From Trebouxia sp. TZW2008 (taxonomy: Eukaryota > Chlorophyta > Trebouxiophyceae > Trebouxiales > Trebouxiaceae), in NCBI GenBank assembly GCA_002118135.1, contig BDIU01000286.1, positions 186,001 to 250,000 of the forward strand: a DNA stretch of 64,000 nucleotides, given 5' to 3'. This document shows, in pieces, positions 44,101 through 53,834 of this stretch. A program made the position numbers and the translations under genes. The notes beneath the pieces were generated by a model, which saw nothing but the letters and a program-made list of their open reading frames with translations, was not told the origin of the DNA and made no database searches. The number at the start of each line of letters is the position of its first letter. Within the stretch, counting starts at the first letter, position 1.

Positions 44101-45592
44101 ACTGCTGCAAGTACATCACTGGTAGGCGCTATTCTACAGCAGACGCTTGTCAAGCTTTTGTATACACCCTTTGATGCAGCACTAAAACATTGCCTTATGC
44201 AAATGGGGAGACGCATATGCTCATGGTACTGTGTGGTCGTGCATCTGCTGCACAGTGTTTGTTGCATGGCTCATCTTGGATGATCATCCAAGATGTGAGA
44301 CTGGTATGCAGATGCTTTTGGGGTACGAAAAGCATAGCCTGTCTGCTCGTGTCTGCCCCTATCATCAGATATATGACTGTCACGAGCATTCTTCAACACT
44401 AAGTTGCAACGCATTCTCAACAGATCACAGTCAAAAAAATTTGTGCGAATGTTTTGTAGGCACAGAGTGGGTTACTGGCTCTTCAGATGGAACCCTAGCT
44501 TTGTGGAGCCAAACCAAAAAGCGTCCGACATCTGTCCTCAGGAAGGCCCATGGCCATCTCATGTCTGGCGCCCATGCATCAAATGGACATCTTCCTGTTT
44601 CCAATGGCATTGATGCCAATCCTGCTGAAGCAGTCGAGGATGACAGCGGTGCTGATGCTCAGCATGCAGAGCATGAGCCTGCTGGCCCTGGTAGCGTGGG
44701 GGGAGATGCTGCTTCCTGGATCAGTGCTGTTGGAGTCTGCAAAGGCACTGATCTTGTGGTAAGTTGCAGATTTCCTTCATTGCTGCAGGGTTTTGCAAAG
44801 TCTCTGGTGCTGTTGCGAGTCACAGCCTTCATGTTCAGTACAACAGAGAAGACATGCTGCTTCCTGGATTGGTGCTGTGGCGGTCTGCAAAGGCACTTAC
44901 CTTGTTGTAAGTCACAGCTCTCATTTACAATGTCAATCATCATCTTTGAAATAAGTAGCAGATATGCTAGGCCTTTGAAACAAATCCAAACATAAGCCTT
45001 TGTTGATGGGCGTCACAACTGGAGCATGTGAATAGAACCAGCCTGGAATTCTATGTCCACAAGACTGCTTGTCTGCTCAGTGAGGAGGGTGTCACTGCAC
45101 TGCAAAAGTCTTTCACGTGCAAGGCATGCTGTTGCCACAAACAATGTTGTCTGTGTCTGTTGCTGCCCAACCCAGCTGACTGCTGTATGTTGTTTGATTG
45201 CGCACAGCTGAGCTGCCCTGCTACACAGACTGGCAGCATCAGAAGTGGTCTTGCCATTTGCTGACGTTCATCTGCAAGCTGTTTTTACATGCCTGATCTG
45301 CTAGCTCAGCTATCTGCTATGCTAAGCTGACATTGTTTTTGTCTGTATCCTGCAGGCTTCAGGAGCTGGTGATGGAGTGCTCAGGCTGTGGCAGGTAGCA
45401 GATGGCAAGGTTGGCAAGATCCTGCAAGAGCTTGGTGGTTTATCTGCAAGAGGGTTTGTGAACTCCATCCAGTTCAGTAGAAGTGGCAAGTTTTTGATAG
45501 CTGGCATGGGACAAGAACCTAGAATGGGGCGGTGGGCGCGTGATGGCATTGCCAAGAATGGCCTGCTAATACATGAGCTCGACCTCTCATAA
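41103..45592 (+). CDS. RRP9: U3 snoRNP WD40 protein RRP9 (U3-55K)
   Basis: Nucleolar WD40 propeller protein that binds U3 snoRNA in the SSU processome. Exons: 41103-41301, 41380-41439, 41522-41583, 41840-42037, 42162-42391, 42933-43161, 43977-44121, 44460-44758 and 45356-45592, giving 552 aa. The lysine-rich N-terminus (MAKLKGKASHSKKR) is followed by an acidic stretch, then ETAAEKRLRLAKEYL, typical of the family. WD blades include VTAVCLSSDDQTAY, GGDKKLHVWDPNSHKYL, SCGADRAVKIWSLDDM, GHDHTCRVWKVAEESQLIF and TGSSDGTLALWSQ. The exon 5 acceptor is best placed at ...cagtaag|ATGGCT. Exon 8 holds an unusual acidic loop (about 60 residues) within a blade. Introns 6 and 8 contain downstream copies of exon ends. 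Confidence 0.92.
43300..43450 (+). repeat. Two downstream copies of RRP9 exon 6 end
   Basis: Copies of the exon 6 tail (TLFGHQSK) plus the following intron bases 'gtcagtatcaacaca' lie at about 43303-43365 and 43385-43450. The first reads 'ggccagtatcaacacagag', so the donor GT is lost. Confidence 0.82.
43845..43915 (+). repeat. 15-bp tandem repeat in RRP9 intron 6
   Basis: Four to five units of 'actggcaaactcaac' with minor changes. Confidence 0.85.
44845..44915 (+). repeat. Downstream copy of RRP9 exon 8 end with donor
   Basis: Repeats 'gctgcttcctggat', 'gtctgcaaaggcact' and 'cttgttgtaagt' from the exon 8/intron 8 boundary (44701-44765). A GTAAGT donor is kept and no acceptor is present. Confidence 0.85.
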
Positions 45593-46016
45593 TCTTCACT
45601 AACTTTGAGATGAATCTTGTCAATGACTCTGTGTTGCCAACATGTCAAGCGGGTGTATTGAGCATGAGCATTCAGGCCTTGCATCAAGACAGTAACTTCT
45701 ACTGAACACCAGCATGTCACTGGCAGCGTGACGTGCTGTGCAGACGTCAACATCCCGCGTGTTGTGCTTGACAAAGTTTAGGACCTATGCATACTCAGCT
45801 TCGACAGCAGCTGCAGGTGTTACTCAGCCTCGAAGGCACATTATACAATTGCACAAAACCAGCGTCAACAAATCGCCACAGCGGTTCACCGTACTGCTCG
45901 GATCGTTTTCTTGGCAAAGCAAAAGCCTGACTCGCCATTGCAAGATTCTTTGACGCGCATCTGACACAAGTGCTTGCTGCGAGTGAAAAGGGCCGCTACA
46001 GCGATCGTGGCGCATA
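45593..46016 (+). other. RRP9-SIP5-like intergenic region
   Basis: 424 bp between two genes in the same direction. Nothing recognisable beyond the presumed 3' and 5' untranslated regions. Confidence 0.4.
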
Positions 46017-49000
46017 ATGGGGCAAAAGAGCTCAAAGCCCCCGCGAGTGGACCCGAGGTTTTTTGCGCCTCAGAAGTTGTACTGCTACAACGAAGTTGAT
46101 CTTCGAAAGCTCAGAAGGCTCATCAAAGACAATAAACTTGCTCCTTGCTTCCCTGGAGAAGACTCTGAGAGTCAAGAGGTGATCATAAACAAGCCCGCTT
46201 TGGCCAAACCTGGTTCTGATACTTAGCTTGGCTTGTGGCGTGCAGCTGGAAGACTGTCCGATCTGCTTTCTCAGCTACCCAAGCTTGAACAGGGCAGTCT
46301 GTTGTCACAAGCCAATCTGTACAGAGTGCTTTCTTCAGGTGAACCAAGTACAAATGCTGAACATTGCCTGGGTATGAGTGCTAGTCGGCCTAGCATGATG
46401 ACAACTTTTTGTGTGCAGGTGAAATCACAACAAGCTGGGTCTTGCCCTAAATGTCCATACTGCAAAGCTGACTTCTCCATCTACTTTCACGGTCCCTTGA
46501 GTGCTGAAGAGAAGCGTAAGCTACATGCGGAAGAGCAACAGCAAGCTCAGGCCATCACAAGATCTCACCAGGTGAAGAGTCAGCAATTGCAGAGATGTTT
46601 CTCTAGCTGCATCCCCTAATCCTATCGCCTGAAGCCTCAGCTCATGCAGCATGATGCAAACAATGCATAGCTTTGCATACCCATTGTGGCATGTGGGTTT
46701 TTGGTACTTGTGCATGCTCAAGCCATCACAATTTCTTATCAGGTGGTAAGACAGCGACCACAGAGATGTCATGTGGCTGTAATCCCTTGATTCTTATGCC
46801 TGAAGCCTCAGCTAATGCCTACCAACGCAGACAGACGCATAGCTTTGCATACCCGCTCAAGTTGTTTCGGTCATGAGGTGTATCTCCCAACCTTCTGGTG
46901 TGCACCAACAGTCAGCTGACTTCGTATATGACTTGATTTACGGTGTATGCAAGACGCAGCTTTACCACAAATTTGTATTTCCCAGACCTCTGGTACTTAA
47001 ACAATGGTCAGCTGACTCTCTCTATGCCATGACAGGGCATGAAAAAAGGGCGGCTTCACCAGATACAACTCGCCAGGAGTCAATCATTCCTGCCCAACAT
47101 GGTGGACCCTGCAGTGCATCAGTCACCGTGGCTGGTCACAGCATGTCCAACAAGGGGCCCTCCAGCCATTGCTTTGAGTCAAGTCCTGACACTATCAGCT
47201 GACGTTTGTTTGGTCTCACCTACAGTGCATGCAAGACTCAGCTTCCCCAAATGTAAGTCGCCAGGAGTCGACCATTCTTGCTGAGCACGGCGGCCCTTGC
47301 AGCGCTTCGATTCTCATGGCCGGTCACAGCATGTCCAACAATGCGCACTCAAGCCAATCCCTTGGGTCAAGTCTTGATGCTATCACCCCTCAAGCTGAGT
47401 CAATCAAGGCAAAGCCACAATGGCACAATGCTGCTGCTGCTGGCAGCAGTGCTTCACAAGTGAGTCACTTTACAAGAACGCACAGACAGCTGGGTTCTTG
47501 ATTAATCTGCAAGAGTGTTCAAGCAGCTCAAAACATCTTCGGTGAACTTGCAGCGCATTGGCCACTTTGCGAGACAGGCCCTCATGTTCTTTGTACACAG
47601 ATAACTCCTCACAGGGTTTGACTTTTGTTGATGCGCTCTCAGCAAACACACTGATTGCCTTTCACGTGTCATGATTCTGACACATGGCTGAGGCTTGCTG
47701 CATGCCCAACATCAGCCAGCTTTGCTTCATGTCAATTGTATATGCCGTTTGCTGCAGCTCTCTGTACCATCTGCTGCGCTGTCAAGCAGTCCTTGCATTT
47801 GCTTGATAAGTTGATTACCACTGGAGCCTGCACAAACGCGAGGTAGTGCTTGCAGTCGACGTGCTGTTACCAAGTCCTGCTCTCATCTTGTGCAGGCAGA
47901 TATGGATCACTTGGCTTCAGAAAACGATGCCAGCACCATTGAAGGACCTGCAGCCAGCAGCAGCAGTGAGCTTCAGCCACAGTCAAGCTTCTCAGCAACA
48001 CAGTCAGACGGCCGCATCTGTATCACCATTCACCAACAGTCTCAGAGTCCAGCAGTCCCAGCCTGTCTTCCATCAACTTCAGCAGCAAGTCCTGATCAGG
48101 CATCCTGCAGTACAGCTCAGCCTGCCCGTGACTCAACACGGCATCGCTTGGCAGCCTCTATGACTAATGCTTTCAGACGCAGGAGCACGCCGCAGTCTGG
48201 CCATAGAAAATCAACAACACTCGGCATGAGAAACAGCAGCGCCCGTAGGCGAACTAACCCTGCAGCAGCAGACAGCTTAGCTGGGTTCCTGGAACACCAG
48301 GATAGGGCAGGGCAGTTGACTGCAGATGGCCTGCGGCCTCAGCCTGCCTCAGGGTCTCATGAGTTGACTGTAGGCATGGTCATGACGCAGTACACCTTTG
48401 TACCATCTGCCCCTAGCAATGCAGCACAGCAAAGCAGCCACAACAGTAGTCTGTCTACAAAGCCAGTATCTACTGCTGAGGAAGACAGCTGTCATAGCGC
48501 TACAGAACAAAACAGCCATAGTAGCAAACCTTCTGCAAACCAAATGTCTACTGCTGCAGAAGACAGCTGTCAGAGTGCCACAGAGCAAAGCAGCCATAGC
48601 AGCAATCTTTCCGCAAGCTCGATGTCTACTGCGCAAGGAGATAGTCACCATGGCGCTAGCAGCTGTCATGGTATAAGCAGCTGTCATGGCGCAAGCATTT
48701 GCAGTGCGAATGATGCCATCAATAATTTGATCAACACACTGGAGACCAATGCTAGGGCAGCAGGCAATGCTACTGAAGAAGCTGACTCTACTAGGAGCTG
48801 CACAGAACTAAGCAATGAATCTGATCTGAGCAATGAAGCAGATCTGAGCAATGGAGTCGATTCAAGCACCAGAGCTGATCTAAGCAACGGAGCAGTTTTG
48901 CTGCAGAACCCAGACGGCAGTTTGCAGTATGTGGTCTTGACAAGCGATGAGCAGAGAGCCGCTGAACAAAGAGCTGCTCAGCAGAAGCGCAAGCAGAGCA

Positions 49001-51149
49001 ACAATGGCCCTTCACAGCAGGTTATTGTGCAGCCTGGTATCAATGTCACATGCAATACAACGCTGACCTGTCTATCCAGAGCGCAGCCCTACCTCTCTTG
49101 CATGGTTCTGATGTCAATGCCTGCTCATTGTGTCAAATTCAGTGCCAACTCTGCTGATTGTTTGCCTGCAGCTAGGCTGCTTGTACAGCCAATGGTCATG
49201 CTTGCTGACTTCGCTACATTTCAGACCAATGCTGTGTGCATTGCTCCACGGTGATTGAGCATCGCATGGTCAAGCTTGCTAGTATCACAGCCAGTCTGTC
49301 TCTTGCTCTGTCTATTGCCTGACGTGCGTCAGCAAACACTGCAGAAACTCAGAGGTCTTTTCGGTGTGCGTGCATCTGTGACACCACTCACACCTCAGCT
49401 GATGCATGTGCTGCGCAGTTCTGCACAATATGTACATTGAATTGTCTTTGACGACTGCTTTGGTTCCCAAATTGCCCTCATATCAAATTGACCCTTCTCA
49501 AAAGTGCCACTGCAGTCAGAATGCAGGACTGGTTTCAAGTTGCATTGTCTTTACATTGAACGCCCTCACAAAGGAAAGTTACAGTATGCTTCAAAAGCAG
49601 GGCCTTATCGTCAGGCTATTATTGCTGTGCAGGAGCAGACATCACCACATGACCAAGCAGTGCAGGCGGCCATTGCAGCAGCGGATGCCAGGTTACAGCG
49701 GCTGTATGGCACTGAAGAAGGCACTGACCACCCGTCCTGTGATCGATCTTCATGCCCTGCTACAGAGCCAAGGTCAAGGTGTGTGTGCTCAATATTAAAT
49801 AAATTGTTATACTTTCCAGCACATGTGCTAGGTCTGTGTGGCCCAAGTCCTATCCCGCTAGGCCGGCTTGTTTTGAGCGTCATGATAAGCACAACTGATG
49901 TTCAACATGCAAAAATCAGACAAAACAGAGTTGTGTGCTCAATATACAGGCCATTTCTTTGGGTTTTCAGGAATATGCAGATCTTTGTCACAATGGCCCA
50001 ACTACCCCCGACTTTGTTGACGCTGATGTTTGCCTCCTGGCACAGCATGATTTGAGTCTACAAGCATGCTGCTTTGAGGCACCTGGTCTTGTCATGCTCC
50101 GTCCGCTATATATACACATGCTGCGGCTTGGCCAAAGATGTGCATGGTTTTTGAAGGAGGCTCAAAGCCACATGAGACTTTTCCTGAGCCGCAGCTGCTC
50201 TGATTGGTTGCCGTAAGAGCAACAGCAATGCAAAGCAGATCTGATTGTCTTTAATGGAGATGACAGCTAGGTCAGGGGCAGAAGTGCGCCTCTGGTCTGG
50301 CCAAAAGAGACATTTTTAAGACAAGCCCCTGATCCAAGCAGTCCCTTTAGAAAAGTATCTTCTGGCCAGACCAAAGGCATATCTCTGAATCTGAGCTGTT
50401 TGCCGTTCCCTTTGGAGACAGCCAGCCTGTTGAGCAAAATTGTACAAGTCTGAAGTGTGGCTAGACGGGTAGTGGACTGCAGCTAAAACGGTAGCTGCCT
50501 AAAATATACAACTGTCAAACACTACTGGAATGTTCATGCATGACTTTGTCAAAAACAATCTAGGTCGACACACCATAATCCCACACAGCCTTGTTTCTAA
50601 TTGTTATTGTCCTTATTGCCACCACCCTCAGCAGGCAGAAGAAAGTCTTCTCCATCTTTGGATTCCCTACTTTACCTCCTTTTGTTTTGCAGCTCTTACG
50701 CCTTTCCTGCAGTAGTAAAGAGATCTCCCTTGTCTATTTGGTTCCTTTCATGGGCACAACCTGGCTCAATTAGCATGAATCCTGACAGGTCTGGTTGAGT
50801 TCACAGCGCCCTGACCAAACATGGCTGCTGTGCACCAACTGCAAGCAGCAGAGTTGAATTCCAGGTCAACAGCCTCGCGACAAATTTTCTTGACATCTGT
50901 CAACCAGGTAGGTGGAGCATTGTCCTTGACAGTTTCATCAATGCATCATGTTGACCACAGCCAGGGTTGTACAATACAGTGTTTGCATGGACTGCCTTCG
51001 TTTTGATTGCAGCCTCAGGCTATGACCAAGCATGCTGTGCATGCAGGTCAGAGCATCTTTCCAGCGCTCACGTTGATCCCTTGCTGCAGCGCATGGAGGA
51101 GACAGACGCAAGGCTAAGAGCACTGTACTCATCTCCTCAAGTCCTGTGA
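46017..51149 (+). CDS. SIP5/DA2-like RING-type protein
   Basis: Exons: 46017-46178, 46246-46338, 46419-46571, 47226-47459, 47896 to 49020 or 49036, about 49580-49778 and 51047-51149. The start [19 protein letters not shown], the [19 protein letters not shown] block and the RING-like finger ([38 protein letters not shown]) match plant DA2 ubiquitin ligases and yeast Sip5. Exon 5 (about 375 codons) is low-complexity S/T/Q/N-rich with in-frame repeats ([16 protein letters not shown] and relatives), then [10 protein letters not shown] repeats and an alanine/glutamine helix. The last two exons share a motif, DARLQRLYG and DARLRALYS. The exon 5/6 junction is not settled. Likely an E3 ligase or signalling scaffold; the substrate is unknown. 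Confidence 0.8.
46535..46835 (+). repeat. Downstream copy of SIP5-like exon 3 end
   Basis: The stretch from 'gctcaggccatcacaagatc' (46547) through 'cctgaagcctcagct' (46645) recurs at 46717-46815 as 'gctcaagccatcacaatttc' through 'cctgaagcctcagct', a period of about 170 bp. The copy includes the exon 3 donor region ('caggtggtaag'). Confidence 0.85.
47035..47202 (+). repeat. Upstream copy of SIP5-like exon 4
   Basis: Encodes [17 protein letters not shown] and AGHSMSN against [17 protein letters not shown] and AGHSMSN in exon 4 (47226-47459). Its acceptor (gacag) puts it out of phase with exon 3, whereas the 47226 copy is in phase, so the second copy is taken as the exon. Confidence 0.85.
48465..48650 (+). 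repeat. In-frame coding repeat in SIP5-like exon 5
   Basis: Three units of about 72 bp encode STAxxDSxxxATEQxSHSSxxSAxx. They are inside the exon and keep the frame. Confidence 0.8.
49440..49570 (+). repeat. Dispersed repeat, copy A
   Basis: Shares 'ccactgcagtcagaatgca' (49507-49525) and flanking 'acgactgct', 'tcaaattg' and 'ctttacattga' with the uL13 intron at 54890-55040. The two introns belong to unrelated genes. Confidence 0.7.
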
Positions 51150-52161
51150 TTGAAAGCTGTTTACTACCTGAAAGATCTAAGGCAGATGCAAATTGGAAAA
51201 TTGCCGAGATCAGGTGTTGTAAGCTGTCATTTGAATAAAGTTTTGATTTCATATGCATTCAAACTTGTTTGTACTCATCCCCTCAAGTCTTGTGATTCAA
51301 AGACATTGGTGTAGTCTCATGCAGTCATGCATGGCTGGTTGTACTGCATCTATACATGAATGACTGTAGAGACTGTATTTTGTTGAGAACAAGTCCTCTT
51401 TGGTAGCATTTTGGCCGCATTGAACTGGTTCTTTATGGTTGTTTGAGCGGGAGCAACTGCTTTACAGGAGGTTTCCTGTTTGTGCAAGTTCTGGACGTGT
51501 GCATTGTAACGCTGAGGAATACCAGCACACATTGGGCAGGTTGAGGGTAGCTCGTTGTAACACATTTGTACATTGCTGAGTCTGCATTCATTGTACGAGC
51601 GATGTTGCAGATTGTATGTGTGCATAGCAACACTGCTATTGGCAAAGGTGCTTTTGGCGCAATGATGCACCTTGCTAGTGTTGCATCACTGAACCCTGAC
51701 AGATGTCAATAGATGTATAAGTGACTTAGTCAAACCCTGCATGACTCTTGGGTTGAACCCTCAAACTAAGACAATTAGCAGCAAGTGTGTAACTCGTACA
51801 TTTGATCAGAGCTGAGTCAACACAGCAAAAGATGCTGCAAAATGCTGTCACCAGCGCCTATTTGTCCAAAACCTCGCTAGGGCAGGTTGTGATTCGCCCG
51901 CACCGAGGTGGCATAGACGATGAGGAGATTGCCGCAGCTTACGCCTAAACACGCCTGTCCAAATGTGCAACACAGCAATGGGCTATATATCAACTACAGA
52001 TGGTTGTTGAAGCAACCTGAGAAATGCCTCCATAACTTCAGGAACAGGAGAAGGAGGTGTGGAGTTTTGAAGCTAGAACCTGTGAAGGGAGAGGGTGGCA
52101 TGCGCAGCATGACAGCGCAAAAACACAAATGCATAGGGTGCAATAAGCGTCAAAGGCAGAA
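51150..52161. other. Convergent region SIP5-like / uS15
   Basis: About 1 kb without a recognisable gene. A 25-bp stretch of the last SIP5-like exon ('gtactcatctcctcaagtcc') recurs at 51271-51290, just after the stop. Minus-strand frames of 70-106 codons here look like chance. Confidence 0.4.
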
Positions 52162-53382
52162 TCACTGCTGCTCTTGTCCAGCTTCTGCTTGTCCATCTGT
52201 TCCATGTATCTTCTCAGGCTCAGCTCCTTCTTCAAGCCTGATCATCACATTACGACCTGCCTGAACCTTCAACGGCCGAATGCCTAGCTCCTTGATCAGC
52301 CTGTCATACATCGGCCTGCAAAAAAATGCCTGTAAATAAGCACTACTGTATGTTGTACTACACTAGCACTACTGAATGTTGTACAGTAACACTTTTGTCT
52401 GTTGTTCTTCATTAGCACTTACAATGTCATGCTGAAGACTGTCAAAGACTTGTTATCAAGCAAAATGGCAGCAACAGCAAATATGCTGGAAGCTTTTCGA
52501 TTGTGCACTACAGAGTAATGCCCACAAACAACACCTGATGACTATGCAAGCATGCCTAAATGCAGGTTGAGACTGACTGCATGAAACACTTCTGGCAAGT
52601 TCCATGACTTGCTCATCTGCAATGTTGGACTTTGAGATTGTACAGCTGCAGTATGGAACTTGCAGCAGGATGTATGTGCCTGCCTTGCATGCCATGACTG
52701 CCCAAATGTGCACAACTTATCACGCTCGAAAGGGAGGAAATGAGGTCCTTGACAAGCATGAAACCACAAGACTTGCCAGAGTGAAGGTTGCATGTCAGCA
52801 GTATCAGCATACCTGTCTTTCTTCCACAAGTATGACATGAGAGATTTGCGGGTGGCTAGTATTGTCAACAGGCCTTTTCGTGTTCCAAAGTCTGTCTTGT
52901 GTACTCGAAGGTGTGCAGTCAGCTGCACTATTCGAGCTGACAATTGTGCAACCTGCACTTCTGTGGAGCCGACGTCTGTTGGCGACCGCTTAAACTGAGG
53001 GATCTGACTTTTGTCTGTGTTGGGGTTCCTAAGTCTGCACCTGCAGGTTCACAAGGCAATCACGCACGACAGGTTTGCAGAGGGGCTGAACAGTGCACGC
53101 TGTGTGGTGATCGCTTACTGTGTGGGCTGCTGTACACGAGTTGGACGTGTCTGAACGGGACTCCTCAGTGTAAGAGCAATTCCAGACAGGCTGCCTGCAA
53201 CAAGTGTCGAACAAATCAACCCCAGCGTCAAAGCGTAGCAGGAGCAGACAAACATGCACCGAGAGCCTGCAATAGCCGAGCACTGTGCAGGACCTCACCC
53301 GCGCATGTATGCGCCATCGCAGGCGAGCGAGTGATCGGCGCGGACAAGTTGTGCGCAAACTCAAGCAAGTCTCAGGCAACAA
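52162..53382 (-). CDS. Organellar 30S ribosomal protein uS15
   Basis: Bacterial-type small-subunit protein that binds 16S rRNA. Conserved exons on the minus strand: 52994-52813 (STEVQVAQLSARIVQLTAHL, HKTDFGTRKGLLTIL, RKSLMSYLWKKD) and 52315-52162 (YDRLIKELGIRPLKV plus a non-conserved tail ending at the stop). An upstream exon ends at 53041 with a donor in phase 0. The leader probably begins at the ATG at 53382 (MLPETCLSLRTTCPRRSLA), basic and S/T/R-rich like an organelle targeting peptide, but the splicing between the two is not resolved. The C-terminus carries about 30 extra residues rich in E, Q and G. Plastid or mitochondrial cannot be told. It is head-to-head with uL13. Confidence 0.8.
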
Positions 53383-53834
53383 ACTTAGTGCCAGGCAACG
53401 CAGCAGGGCGGTTTTGGATATTTAGGGTTTTTCAGCCCAGTCTAAGCCAGGCAGTTGCAGCCTGCAAAGCTCGCACTGCAAAGCGCGTTTTATGATCGAC
53501 TTGCGTCGAGGGTTGTGACACATCATGCTGTTGCACGCGCAAGGTCACGTCTGTCAGCCGCCTGCCGCACGACAAAGCGTTGGGGTAAGTATATGCATGC
53601 TTGTACACTGCCTAGCGTGCTTGCAGTGTTATGTGACGTCGGAGTCTTCATCTTGAAACGAGCTACTTCGCGCCAGACTAGCCATGTGCGGTCGTGCAGG
53701 TCAAGGGCGCGTTCGCTGGCAACATAGTTCGTCTGCAGCATTCACTCAGTATTCAGCGGCACCGGAGAGCGAGTTTCAAGCCTTGCGCTGCTGGTGCGTC
53801 ACTTGCTCATCCAGTGCCAACATGTGTTTCAACT
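53383..53834. promoter_or_regulatory. Shared upstream region of two organellar ribosomal protein genes
   Basis: 452 bp between the putative uS15 start and the uL13 ATG, which diverge. A shared promoter is likely by position. Motifs were not resolved. Confidence 0.45.

Noticed and set aside
49968..50060. Extra SIP5-like exon ([15 protein letters not shown])
   Set aside because: Open and preceded by an acceptor, but joining 49778 directly to 51047 keeps phase and this segment has no clear donor in phase.
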